A stretch of DNA of 64,000 nucleotides from Bradyrhizobium sp. 132. GTDB taxonomy: Bacteria > Pseudomonadota > Alphaproteobacteria > Rhizobiales > Xanthobacteraceae. Each line of letters begins with the position of its first letter. Position 1 is the first letter of the stretch. Below the pieces are notes generated by a model, which saw only the letters and a program-made list of their open reading frames with translations, was not told the DNA's origin and searched no databases. The translations under genes were made by a program, and so were the position numbers. Positions 26,428 through 35,198 of this stretch are shown here, one piece after another. The DNA lies in NCBI RefSeq assembly GCF_023074185.1, contig NZ_JADPKY010000054.1, positions 1 through 64,000 of the forward strand, in the 5' to 3' direction.

Positions 26428-27432
26428 TCAATTCCTCGCAAACGGGCTGGCGGGCTGAACGGCATTGCTGAAGATGGGCTTTCCAATTCCGCGCGGATCG
26501 ATATCGTCGAGGTACAGGTGCAACTGCGCGATCACCCCGACATTCGTTCCGCTCTGCCGATTGATCGGAATCAGGGCTTCGACACCGACCTGAAACGAGT
26601 TTCCGACCCACAGAATCCCCGGATTGATCGTCCCGGTCGTCAGGGTCCCGGACGTCAAGGTATTCGAGACCGGGGTTTGCATCGTTGCTTCGACGATCGG
26701 GATCAGATGATTAACAAAATCCGGCAGGCCAAGATCGACGACCGCCGACTTAAGATAGGGCATGCTGTATTGGATGGTCGCTCCCCAATTAATCACCCTC
26801 GGATGAAATTCGGTTTCGGCGGTCAGGTCGCCGCTATCAGGGTCGACGCTCAACGTCGTCGTCGAACGTCTCGCCGGGATCGCATAGCCGATCTGTCCCG
26901 TGACAGCGATGGGTCGAATCCATGACACGGTGTCGGGAAGATCACCCAACCCTTTTCCAAAGTACACTGTGGGTGTGTAGGTGTTGAAAGGGTCGGCTCC
27001 GACACTTTGCGAGCCCGTTCCGGCCCATTCGACGCTGAGACCGACCGACATCACAAACTCATGCTCCGGATCCCGGAAGACACGGTACTTGAACGTCGTC
27101 TCCAGGTTCTGAAATCCGCTCGCGCCGATCCCGGTCGGCCCGCCGGGAGCCGCGAAACTGCTAAAAGTTGATCCAAACGAAATCGCAAATGCTTCAGTGA
27201 TGCGCTTGGAAAACTCGGCCGAAAAATCGCGCTGCCTGAACGACGGATCATCGCCGGTCTTGAAATTGGCGAGCGTCGGCAGCGAAAGTTCGTCGTTGAC
27301 GCCGGGATCATCGATCCCGAGGGTTGCAGGAAAGAAGCGGTTGCCGACGATTTCGTGGGCAGTAGCTTGACTGGAAGAAACGAGCGCGATTGCGAGCCCA
27401 GGCAGGGCCGCGCGCAAATGACGAATAGGCAT
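26428..27432 (-). CDS. Outer-membrane beta-barrel-like protein of the copper operon
   Basis: A 334-residue exported protein. Residues 1-25 are a signal peptide ending ATAHE. The rest is rich in alternating hydrophobic/polar segments and glycines (RVFRDPEHEFVMSVGLSVEW, YTPTVYFGKGLGDLP, NSFQVGVEALIPIN), consistent with a beta-barrel. The mature N-terminus EIVGNRFFPATLGIDDPGVN recurs in proteins beside CopCD. It lies upstream of and nearly touching copC. A role in copper passage through the outer membrane is inferred from context only. Confidence 0.7.
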   Translation of the reverse strand: MPIRHLRAALPGLAIALVSSSQATAHEIVGNRFFPATLGIDDPGVNDELSLPTLANFKTGDDPSFRQRDFSAEFSKRITEAFAISFGSTFSSFAAPGGPTGIGASGFQNLETTFKYRVFRDPEHEFVMSVGLSVEWAGTGSQSVGADPFNTYTPTVYFGKGLGDLPDTVSWIRPIAVTGQIGYAIPARRSTTTLSVDPDSGDLTAETEFHPRVINWGATIQYSMPYLKSAVVDLGLPDFVNHLIPIVEATMQTPVSNTLTSGTLTTGTINPGILWVGNSFQVGVEALIPINRQSGTNVGVIAQLHLYLDDIDPRGIGKPIFSNAVQPASPFARN

Positions 27433-27489
27433 GAGAGGTCACTCTGCTGTCGTTGACGAATGGATGAGGCGGCCACCCGAGCGGGCCCC

Positions 27490-27855
27490 TCAGGCTCGAC
27501 CCGGCAGCGGAGGCCCTCGCGCGTGCTCGCTGAAAGGGCGGGCGGAGTCGGGGATCGGATTTTCGATGGCTGCCCATCGGAGCAGCATGCTGGTATGCGG
27601 CTTGACCCAGGCCGTCCCGACATTCGACGTCTCGGCGAAGGTCAGAGCGCCATGGACACAAAGCTTGCAATGGGTGTCGGGATCATGGTTGCCGGCGGGA
27701 ATGTCTGTGGAGGCCGGAGAGCCGGCGGCCTTGCCCGCAAGGCAGAGCGCAAACAGCGGAGCCCCGTCCGGACCGCTCACTTGCATGGGAGCCGCCAGCA
27801 GCGGCACGAGCACCGTTTGGAATGCCAAGGCATAGGCCGCAATCCAGACGATCAT
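27490..27855 (-). CDS. DUF2946 family protein, first gene of the copper set
   Basis: About 121 residues from the ATG at 27855 (the frame is open further upstream but reads as random). One N-terminal hydrophobic segment (IVWIAAYALAFQTVLVPLLA) acts as signal or anchor. The mature part has DTHCKLCVHG, the C-x2-C pattern with neighbouring histidines typical of DUF2946, which often lies in copper operons. It is 57 bp upstream of the outer-membrane protein gene. Metal binding is plausible but inferred. Confidence 0.7.
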   Translation of the reverse strand: MIVWIAAYALAFQTVLVPLLAAPMQVSGPDGAPLFALCLAGKAAGSPASTDIPAGNHDPDTHCKLCVHGALTFAETSNVGTAWVKPHTSMLLRWAAIENPIPDSARPFSEHARGPPLPGRA

Positions 27856-28191
27856 CAATCTGGATTGGAAACCCCGCCGCGGTTCTCTCGCAAATAGGCC
27901 CACGGTTGACTTCGATCGGCGCTGAAGGCGTTGGAGGTGTGGAGTGCATTGACCCGTCACAAGGCTACCATGCAGCCACGGGAACAAAAGGACAAAAATG
28001 TCACTCCAAGCAAGGAATAATCTCGACGCGCCCGTCCGGAAATAGCTCTTCGTACCGGTCGCTTAACGGCTCTGGTCCCGAATGCGCCGCGGACAGGTCC
28101 GCTCGTGATGCTGTGGACGGCTCCTCCACGGGCACGAGAGTGCAAAGGAGTGGGCGCCGTTTAAGGCTCCCACGATTCGGAGGAGCAGCCT
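27856..28191. other. Intergenic, upstream of the copper set
   Basis: About 335 bp between the copper operon and the IS110 remnant. It must hold the leftward promoter of the operon, but I see no textbook promoter or metal-regulator palindrome. Confidence 0.3.
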
Positions 28192-28550
28192 ATGCAGTCA
28201 ATTTCAACGATTGGTCTAAATATCGCGAAGTCGGTCTTTCAAGTGCATGGCGTCGATGCAGCCGGCCAGGTGGTCATACGCCGTCAGCTCAAGCGCCGTT
28301 TCGTGCTATCCTTCCTTGAGAAGTTGCCGCCGTGCCTAGTTGGGATCGAGGCTTGCGCTTCATCGCACCATTGGTCCCGCGAGCTGCAGGCGTTGGGGCA
28401 TACGGTGCGATTGATGCCTCCGGCCTTGTGAAGCCCTACGTTAAGCGGCAGAAGAACGACAGCACCGATGCGGAGGCTATTTGCGAGGCGGTCACGAGGC
28501 CCAACATGCGGTTCGTGCCGACCAAGACGATCGAACAACAGAGCTGTCTG
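28192..28550 (+). pseudogene. IS110-family transposase, N-terminal remnant
   Basis: The frame from ATG 28192 reads STIGLNIAKSVFQVHGVDAA, an IS110 DEDD transposase start (first Asp replaced by Asn), and continues to [10 protein letters not shown]. There an indel near 28430 shifts the frame, and the next frame goes on with [20 protein letters not shown] and TIEQQSCL. The IS110 sequence stops at about 28550, where a histidine-kinase tail begins. So it is both frameshifted and truncated and cannot transpose. Confidence 0.85.
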
Positions 28551-28715
28551 AAAATGGTGTTTGAGCCATTTTTCTCGACGAAGCCCGAAGGCATGGGAAT
28601 GGGATTGTCAATTGTCCGCACTATAGTGGAAGCCCATGGAGGTCAGATTTGGGCAAAGGCCAAGGCTGGGAATGGCGCCGATTTTCACGTCCGTCTACCT
28701 TTGTCAGGAACCTAG
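28551..28715 (+). pseudogene. Histidine kinase ATPase-domain tail fused to IS110 remnant
   Basis: Directly after the IS110 sequence the frame reads [39 protein letters not shown] and ends LPLSGT. These are the F box, G2 box and end of a HATPase_c domain. The dimerisation domain, H box and N box are absent. In-frame joining to IS110 sequence is probably fortuitous, showing an insertion followed by a deletion across the element end. Confidence 0.85.
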
Positions 28716-28981
28716 CTATTCTACGCAGAGACGTCCGCTTCTGGGCCGTTGGCCGACTACCTAGGGCGAACTGGCCGCGTCCGCTCTTGAAGACCGGACG
28801 GACACGGCCAACCCTTCGCAGGCTGATCGGGTTTATAACCAGAGGTAGGTCAAGCGCCAATATTCGCGTGGGCTGCCGCAGCCTCCGCCACTCTGTCGAA
28901 AGCTAACTATCCGGCAGCGCCGCGTCTCGGCGAGGACACTGAAAGAGCGGTCCGGCGTTCGCCTCGCGCGCCACTCCTGGG
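28716..28981. other. Intergenic stretch
   Basis: About 265 bp in which I see no gene, repeat or hairpin of note. Confidence 0.3.
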
Positions 28982-29164
28982 TCAGCCGCCGCGTCCTTTT
29001 CGACGCGGGTCGCTTCGCCAAGCTCCGAATAATTGACGCAGATGGCGAACGGAGGCGGCGCCGAGGTTCTGGAATCTCAGCAGATCGGCATCGGTCATGT
29101 GCCGGACCTCGCCGACAGTCTTGACGCCTTCAATCTCGAGCGCATTGCGAAGACGGGACGGCAA
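28982..29164 (-). pseudogene. RNA polymerase alpha-CTD-like helix-hairpin fragment
   Basis: About 60 codons, opening at a TTG after an in-frame TAA: LPSRLRNALEIEGVKTVGEV, then MTDADLLRFQNLGAASVRHL. This is the alpha-CTD/HhH fold pattern seen in RpoA C-termini. No upstream part or good start is visible, so it is either a remnant of a larger regulator-like protein or a stand-alone small domain with an unusual start. It is not the housekeeping rpoA. Confidence 0.6.
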
Positions 29165-29929
29165 GTCAATTTAATCAAGAGGGGTTTCGTCTGAAAAGTG
29201 AATGGGCACAACCGGGTTTGGTGCGAAGAAGACGGCTAGTATGTGAATAGGCGTCAAAACCTGAGGACCGCCTTACCGCTGCGCCTCGCTCGCCATCCAG
29301 CATAGCCGCCTTCGGGCGCGCAGGTAATCTTTAGCGGATGGTTGGGTCCACCTTCCGGGCGGCCTTCAAGGCGGCCTTGAACTCGAATAGTTCGCCGCTC
29401 GGCCTCCATGTTCTCGATGGCGGCTTCGAAGGCCGCCACCGCGGCGCGAGCGCCCCCTCCGCAGACCCCCGGCCACCGCCTCCTCGAGCTTGCGCGCGAT
29501 GGCTGCGGGCTTGCCTGGACGGAGTGCTTCCAATCGTACAGGTGATAGCTGAGGCGGATGTGGGCAGCAATAGACGATGCGGCCGGCCGGTCCTCGACGG
29601 TCGCATCGTCCGCCGCGCCGATGGTCCCGGCCTCCATCGATCCTGATCGCCGCGACGCCGGCGGCGCGGAGGTAATTGTCAGCGAGGTCGTCGTGGTGGC
29701 GAGCCTTGCCAATGTCGCCCAACACGATCCGTGGTTTGCGTCGATCCCGTCAACCCTGCCTCCGTTTTTGCTGCCTGACACGGCCTTCATGCATGGGCGC
29801 TGCCAGAATACCGACGGCTGCGCCCATGATGGTGATCCAGACAACAAGTCCCGTGTACAAGGAGCACGCTGGTCATCGTCACTCCTCCTGGTCTACGCCA
29901 ACCGGCGCTCTCGTGGCGTCCGTCCCCTT
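29165..29929. other. Eroded region without an intact gene
   Basis: About 765 bp of GC-rich DNA with many overlapping open frames, none with consistent protein character. One minus-strand stretch at about 29775-29875 encodes a single hydrophobic helix (LVVWITIMGAAVGILAAPM) followed by a basic tail, possibly the end of a small membrane protein whose start is out of frame. Confidence 0.35.
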
Positions 29930-30324
29930 CTCCCGCCATGCCCCTTGCGATCATAGACGCGACGTTGCGGCGTGTTGGCAAGCCGCGGGAGACCCCTCGA
30001 GGGCGCGTCATCGGTCGACTGACCAAGCGTCGGCTCGTGCTCGGCTGGTGGACGCTCCAGCGCGGCGAGAAAGACCCTGCCGCGTCGGTTATGCGCCACT
30101 CGCCAGGCTCGCGCACAATCAGCTTCTTGCCGAAGATGTCCACGCTTCCGCCGGCACGGGTCTCCATGCGCTTCATCCGCGCCGTCCATTCCCGGCCCGC
30201 TGGTCATGAGCACGGCAAGATAGCGCTTCAGCTCTTCGAGCGTCGCCCGTCCGCTGGGATGGCCGTCCAGGACCATGAGGATGGTGAGCTGAAAACTCAA
30301 CGCCACACTCCGCAACGAAACCAT
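29930..30324 (-). pseudogene. Frameshifted conserved hypothetical (winged-helix-like) gene
   Basis: Starting near 30324 the minus strand encodes FQLTILMVLDGHPSGRATLE then LKRYLAVLMTSGPG. The frame changes near 30185 to MKRMETRAGGSVDIFGKKLI and GEWRITDAAG, then changes again to FLAALERPP. The three pieces in order reconstruct a family that I recall from Bradyrhizobium: a small protein with a winged-helix-like end (WQITDAGRAFLASLE). At least two indels have broken it. Confidence 0.6.
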
Positions 30325-31315
30325 TAAAATATGATCATGAGCCTACATCGGACCGTGCGGCTGTCCAGAACGAATTGGGAAGGGAACCGCATTTCTGGGC
30401 TTTCCTGCCGCGCGCAGTCCTTCCACCAGCGTTAACGGCTAAGACGGCTATTGGGGTACGGCTGAGACCCGCTTCAAAACCGTTGCGCAGTGGACCGCCA
30501 CTGTCTCAATTGGGTCAAAGCGTGCGGTCCGCACCGGAGGGATGACTCTGTTCTGCCCCGGAGTTCACCTGCCGCGGCACGGCGCAACCGACGCGATCGG
30601 CCACAAACAGAAGTCGCTCGGCCACTGGAGCATCTTAGCGGCGCATCCGCCCGGCGACGCCGTCTGGGCGAGGATCCACAGTGCTTGGAAATTTCGGTGT
30701 GAGCACACATCGAATTCAGGCCGATGCCCAAGGAATTGATGTTCCGGCGCGCTGCGGCTTGATGCTTGATGCTCGGCTTGGGAGGATTTTCGGTGCCGGA
30801 ATTGAGGGCCGCGGTGATCCGACTAAGAACGCTCCTGGAGGCTTCCGTCGGTGCTGTAAAAGACTAAAAAATGTCGAAGCCGCCGGGTCTGGAAGCGGCG
30901 AGTTAAGACGGCTCCGGTAGGATGACTTATACCGCATCAATGGTGGTCACCAGAGCGGCGCTTCTGCAGAGAACTCGGCGTCGCGATGGTAAATGTGCGC
31001 CTCCGCCTTCAGTCGGATTGAAGGCAGAGTACGGTTTTGCGTCGAAGCTCCGGCATCGGCTTGTTTCAATCTATTCAGATGACTGCGCACCGACCAACCG
31101 TTTCGTCGCCCTTCACTTGCGACCGTTTTTGGTCGTTGCGAGGGCCACTGAGAGATTCGATAGCCCTTAACTGATTGCCTGCTAAGAGCTGCACTCTGCT
31201 TTGCAGTTGGAGCGCAACGCCGCCAAGGAGCAGGTCAACCGAAGTGTTTCGATCGGAGATCGTTGCGGTATCGACGATCGGCGTCGCCGCGATGGTCGTT
31301 TTTTGGGATCTCTGG
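30325..31315. other. Eroded region, no intact gene
   Basis: Almost 1 kb between the broken winged-helix-like gene and paiB. It contains the second copy of the 61-bp repeat (30682-30742). Other frames look random. No RNA gene is recognised. Confidence 0.4.
30682..30742. repeat. 61-bp dispersed repeat, copy 2
   Basis: Second copy of the repeat at 17567-17627, in the same orientation, about 88 percent identical by eye. The two copies bound a 13-kb interval that holds most of the fragmentary genes of the window. Confidence 0.7.
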
Positions 31316-31960
31316 CTATGAGGCCTGCTCCGCCTTGACGGCGGCAACGGCCAGCATCGCGTCGTCGATCATGTTGCCCTGTGCCTTCAGGGCATTGCCG
31401 GCGCCGACGATATCCCGGACCTCTTTGTTCTGGCTGAGCTTCGACTTGCCGACCAGGCGTGTGATCTCGATCTCGATGCCGACGATCATCTTCAGCATCG
31501 TGTCGATGTAGTCCTTGGGGCTGTCGGTCATCTTCCAAGGATCGGCCTGTTTCGCCTCATGAATGCGCGTCAGGCGCGCGACCATGCCGCGGACGTAACG
31601 CTCATCATCGCGGATTGTGACACGTCCGTACACATGCGCAACCATGTAGTTCCACGACGGGACCTGCTTCTTGAACTCGACCTTGCTCGGATACCAGTTC
31701 GGCGCGATGTAGGCATCCGCGGCGCGGAAGACGATCAGAACCTCATCACCGGTGGCGAGATCCTGCCAAACAGGGTTCGCACGAGCTACATGCGAATGAA
31801 GCACGCCCTGCTGACCTTCGTGCGCATGCAGTTCGAACGGAATATGATTCGCGTCGAGTCCACTCTTCCCGTTCGTAAAGAGGATGCCGAGCGGATTATT
31901 TTCAATGAGATCGTGAAGCACCTCGGCGCGAGCCTCAACGAAGTGCGGAGGGACGTACAT
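31316..31960 (-). CDS. PaiB-family FMN-binding negative transcriptional regulator
   Basis: A 214-residue protein of the PaiB family, which has a flavin-reductase-like split barrel. It starts YVPPHFVEA and has NPLGILFTN, HIPFELHA, GVLHSHVARANPVWQ, the FMN-site-like YIAPNWYPSKVE and VPSWNYMVAHVYGRV, all diagnostic. In Bacillus PaiB represses sporulation and protease genes together with the acetyltransferase PaiA; in proteobacteria the role is less clear and may be redox-linked. Intact, full length. It lies 65 bp downstream of the rubredoxin gene. Confidence 0.9.
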   Translation of the reverse strand: MYVPPHFVEARAEVLHDLIENNPLGILFTNGKSGLDANHIPFELHAHEGQQGVLHSHVARANPVWQDLATGDEVLIVFRAADAYIAPNWYPSKVEFKKQVPSWNYMVAHVYGRVTIRDDERYVRGMVARLTRIHEAKQADPWKMTDSPKDYIDTMLKMIVGIEIEITRLVGKSKLSQNKEVRDIVGAGNALKAQGNMIDDAMLAVAAVKAEQAS

Positions 31961-32025
31961 GACAACTCCTTGGCTATTGCAGGACGCTGTGCACCCTTGG
32001 GTCGCGCAGCATCAACAGGCTTGGT

Positions 32026-32244
32026 TCAGACCTCGGTCATCTCGAATTCACTCTTGCCAGCACCACAGTCGGGGCAGATCCAATCTGCGGGCACGTCCTC
32101 CCAGCGGGTGCCGGGCGGAATGCCCTCGTCAGGCCATCCGTCTCGCTCGTTGTAAATGAGCCCGCACAGCGCACACATCCAGGTTTTGTAGACGGGCGCA
32201 TCGCCTGGGATTTCCGTGTTCACGTGAGCAGTTTCGTTGCTCAT
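32026..32244 (-). CDS. Rubredoxin
   Basis: A 72-residue rubredoxin, a one-iron electron carrier. The two iron-binding pairs are [10 protein letters not shown] and [12 protein letters not shown], with the usual W-x-D-V-P-x-D-W spacer between them. The start at the ATG at 32244 is chosen because GGGGAAG lies seven bases before it; an ATG at 32277 is also in frame. Rubredoxins pass electrons to alkane hydroxylases or to flavoproteins; no such partner is adjacent. Confidence 0.9.
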   Translation of the reverse strand: MSNETAHVNTEIPGDAPVYKTWMCALCGLIYNERDGWPDEGIPPGTRWEDVPADWICPDCGAGKSEFEMTEV

Positions 32245-32545
32245 GACAACTTCCCCTATTCCTGTGGCAGGGTTCACGAGTTCGATTTAGGGCAAGGCTG
32301 GCCTATCCAACAGTGCCAGATAAATGCAGTTTACCGGACCAGTTTCTTGCCTGCGATACTACTCTTCCCTTTGTTTCGCCGATCGTGATCATCACCTGCA
32401 CCTTGCGTTTGCTGGCGTGCCGATGCTGCGCCATCGCGCGGGTGGCGCGTTCGTCGAGATACGCCTCATCTTGGGGCTCTTGTTGCCTGGAGTGCCTGTC
32501 GTCTTTATTGGCCCGCGAAGCGACCTGCTCTTGAACGAATGAAGC

Positions 32546-34099
32546 TCACTCGGCAGGCCGGGCGGTCGAGACGGCGTTCCCCTCCGCATTGTCGAGCGCC
32601 GCAAGAGCCTTCGGCTTGCGCAAACGCACATAGACCTGCGCCGCCAGAAGCGTCACGCAAAGAAAAAGAAAGAACGCGCTGATCGGCCGCTCGACGAAAA
32701 TCATGGCGTCGCCGCGCGAGACCAGCAGCGAGCGGCGAAAGTTCTCCTCCAAGCGTGGCCCCAGGACAAAGCCGAGCAGGATCGAGGCCGGGTGGAAATC
32801 GAGCAGCAGGAGTAGATAGCCGATCAATCCGACGACGACGGTCTCGCCGACCTGGAACATGTCGTTGTTGGTCGAGTAGACGCCGATCGCGACGAAGAAC
32901 AGCGCGCTTGGATAGAGATATTTATACGGAATCATGAGGAGCTTCACCCACAGCCCGATCAGCGGGACGTTGAGCAAGACCAGCATGACGTTGCCGATCC
33001 AGAAGCTCGCGATCAGGCCCCAAAAGATGTCGGGGTGCTCTTTGATCAGTTGGGGACCGGGTACGATGCCCTGAATCATCAGCGCACCCAGGATCAGCGC
33101 CATGACTGCGTCCCCGGGAATACCAAGGCTCATTGTCGGAATGAAGTCGCCCTGTACCGACGAATGCGTCGACGCCTCTGGACAGGCGACGCCTTCGATC
33201 ATGCCGGTGCCGAACTTCTCCGGCGTCTTCGAAATCTTTTTCTCGGCTGCGTAGGAGATAAAGGAAGCGATCGTTGGTCCCGTTCCCGGAATGAGCGAGC
33301 AAAGGCTCCCGATGACGGTGCCGCGCAACATCGCAGGGATGGAACGGCGCAGTTCGTCGCGTGATGGGCGCAGATCGCGCAAACCGACTTTCGAATAGCG
33401 CGTGTTCACCTCGGAGTATTGGTTCACGCTCTTCATGAACTCGGCGATACCAAATAGGCCGAGAGCGAGTCCGACGAGTTCGATGCCGTCAAGGAGATTC
33501 GGGATGCCGAAGGTGAAGCGCTCCGAGCCGGTCTCGACATCCGTTCCCACGATTCCTAGAAACAGGCCGAGCAACGTCATGGCGATGCCTTTGAGAGGCG
33601 AGCCTTTCGCCAGCGTCGAACCGGCGAGCAGGCCCAGAAGCATCAGCGAGCATATTTCAGTTGGACCGAACTCCAGCGCGACCTTCACCAGCACCGGAGC
33701 CAGAAAGATCATTTCCAGGATGCCCCAGGAAGCGCCGACGAACGACGATAGGACCGTGATGCCGAGCGCCGCACCGCCGCGGCCCTGCTTCGTCAGCGGA
33801 AACCCATCGAGGCACGTCACCGCGTGCGGCGGATGGCACGGTAAGTTGAGCAGGATCGAACAAATCGCGCCGCCGTATTGGGCCCCATAGAAAACCCCTG
33901 ACAGCATCAGGATGGCGCCGACCGGCTTGATGCCGAACGTCAGCGGCAGCAGCACCGAGATGGTGGCGAGTGGCCCCATTCCCGGCAGGACGCCCACCAT
34001 GTTACCTACGAGGACGCCGACAAAACACCACATGAAATTCTGCGGCTCGAAAGCGACACCAAAGCCGTACCAGAGATCGGAAAGCGCGCTCGCGAACAT
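32546..34099 (-). CDS. tctA: Tripartite tricarboxylate transporter, large permease TctA
   Basis: A 517-residue inner-membrane protein with about a dozen helices. It carries the family signatures GVLPGMGPLATISVLLP near residue 35, YGGAICSILLNLPCHP near 75, and SLIPGTGPTIASFISY near 265. TctA is the transport channel for carboxylates in TTT systems. It directly abuts tctB (no gap) and is the last gene of the long leftward operon headed by a TctC-like gene at 41.9 kb. Confidence 0.92.
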   Translation of the reverse strand: MFASALSDLWYGFGVAFEPQNFMWCFVGVLVGNMVGVLPGMGPLATISVLLPLTFGIKPVGAILMLSGVFYGAQYGGAICSILLNLPCHPPHAVTCLDGFPLTKQGRGGAALGITVLSSFVGASWGILEMIFLAPVLVKVALEFGPTEICSLMLLGLLAGSTLAKGSPLKGIAMTLLGLFLGIVGTDVETGSERFTFGIPNLLDGIELVGLALGLFGIAEFMKSVNQYSEVNTRYSKVGLRDLRPSRDELRRSIPAMLRGTVIGSLCSLIPGTGPTIASFISYAAEKKISKTPEKFGTGMIEGVACPEASTHSSVQGDFIPTMSLGIPGDAVMALILGALMIQGIVPGPQLIKEHPDIFWGLIASFWIGNVMLVLLNVPLIGLWVKLLMIPYKYLYPSALFFVAIGVYSTNNDMFQVGETVVVGLIGYLLLLLDFHPASILLGFVLGPRLEENFRRSLLVSRGDAMIFVERPISAFFLFLCVTLLAAQVYVRLRKPKALAALDNAEGNAVSTARPAE

Positions 34100-34567
34100 C
34101 TAAAACCCCCAACGGTACAGCGGGAAAGGAACCTTCAGCACGTAGGAAAAGAGGAGACAGCCGACGACCGCGACGACCGCGGCCAGGACGGCCGATCCTT
34201 TCAGCGTGGCGGTCCTGTCGCCGAGCGCGGAGACGAAGACGCACATGAAGGTGGCCGCGGCCATTCCGAAATAGAGGCCGAAGAGGACGAACATCAGAGG
34301 ACCCGCGAGGATGCAGGCCCAGCCACGCCATTCCATCGCCGCGGGCAAGACGCGCTCTCCCTCTTCGAGAGGCGTCGCCAATCCGGTGACGAAGATCAGG
34401 GCTCCGACGAGAACCATCATGAGGCCGAGCATCAACGGAAACATGCCCGGTCCCACGTGCGCGAAGGTCCCGAGCGAATATGTTGCTGAGTTGACGCCGA
34501 TCCCGGCGCCCAGCAGCACCATGAGCAGCCCGGCGTAGAAGTCCTTCTTCCGCAGCATCATCGGCAT
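34100..34567 (-). CDS. tctB: Tripartite tricarboxylate transporter, small permease TctB
   Basis: A 155-residue protein with four hydrophobic helices (DFYAGLLMVLLGAGIGVNSA, FPLMLGLMMVLVGALIF, ILAGPLMFVLFGLYFG, AVVAVVGCLLFSYVL), the standard TctB layout, including the early GxxMFP motif. It is the poorly conserved small membrane subunit that works with TctA. It follows the XRE-cupin gene by 10 bp and touches tctA. Confidence 0.88.
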   Translation of the reverse strand: MPMMLRKKDFYAGLLMVLLGAGIGVNSATYSLGTFAHVGPGMFPLMLGLMMVLVGALIFVTGLATPLEEGERVLPAAMEWRGWACILAGPLMFVLFGLYFGMAAATFMCVFVSALGDRTATLKGSAVLAAVVAVVGCLLFSYVLKVPFPLYRWGF

Positions 34568-34577
34568 ATCGGCACCT

Positions 34578-35111
34578 CTAGTTGGTTTTGGTCGCTATCA
34601 CGACGAGCGCCGAGGCTGGTTCGGAAGACACCTGCGTCAGTTTGTGCGGAATCGTGGAGTCGAACTGGACGCAATCGCCCGGCTTCAATGTCTCCTTGCG
34701 CTTTCCGATGACGAGCTCGATCCGGCCGGAGAGAATGAACAGGATTTCCTCACCTTCGTGGTGACTCATGATGCGACCGCGTTTCGCCGTCTTGGTCGGT
34801 CGCACGATAAAGGCGCGCATGGTGCGGTCGGGAGCCAGACCGGCGACTAGCGACAGGTGCGTGTCGACGTCGCCGGCCTTCCCGTTCTTCGCGCGGACAA
34901 TCGTGATCGGGTCGTGGTCGTCCGGCTGGCCGTAGAAGCGGTCTAAGGTCGTTCCGAGAGCCGCGGCGATCTTGAGGGCGGAGCCTATCGACGGAGAGGA
35001 GAGCCCGCGTTCCAGCTTGGAAAGATAGCTGCGGGTCAAACCGGAATCGGCGGCAAGCTGCTCCAGCGTCATGCCGCTCTGCACGCGAAGGAATTTGAGG
35101 TTGAGTGTCAT
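34578..35111 (-). CDS. XRE-cupin transcriptional regulator
   Basis: A 177-residue regulator: residues 4-60 are an XRE helix-turn-helix (SGMTLEQLAADSGLTRSYLS, LERGLSSPSIGSALKIA), residues 100-175 a cupin barrel (SHHEGEEILFILSGRIELV, CVQFDSTIPHKL) likely to bind the pathway substrate. Such proteins control catabolic operons. It lies inside the operon between the oxidoreductase and tctB, so it is probably autogenously expressed with it. A candidate operator overlaps the operon promoter at 41.9 kb, although a link to this protein is only inferred. Confidence 0.9.
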   Translation of the reverse strand: MTLNLKFLRVQSGMTLEQLAADSGLTRSYLSKLERGLSSPSIGSALKIAAALGTTLDRFYGQPDDHDPITIVRAKNGKAGDVDTHLSLVAGLAPDRTMRAFIVRPTKTAKRGRIMSHHEGEEILFILSGRIELVIGKRKETLKPGDCVQFDSTIPHKLTQVSSEPASALVVIATKTN

Positions 35112-35198
35112 TGCGCTCGGCTCTTTCCCAAGTTATTGCCCGCATCGATCTCGCACCAAACCACCGATAGTTCAAACCTTAGAACGGGTGCCGACTGA

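Noticed and set aside
29254..29847. 198-codon leftward frame in the eroded region
   Set aside because: It overlaps two other long frames on the same strand and has no coherent domain; long frames are expected by chance at this GC content.
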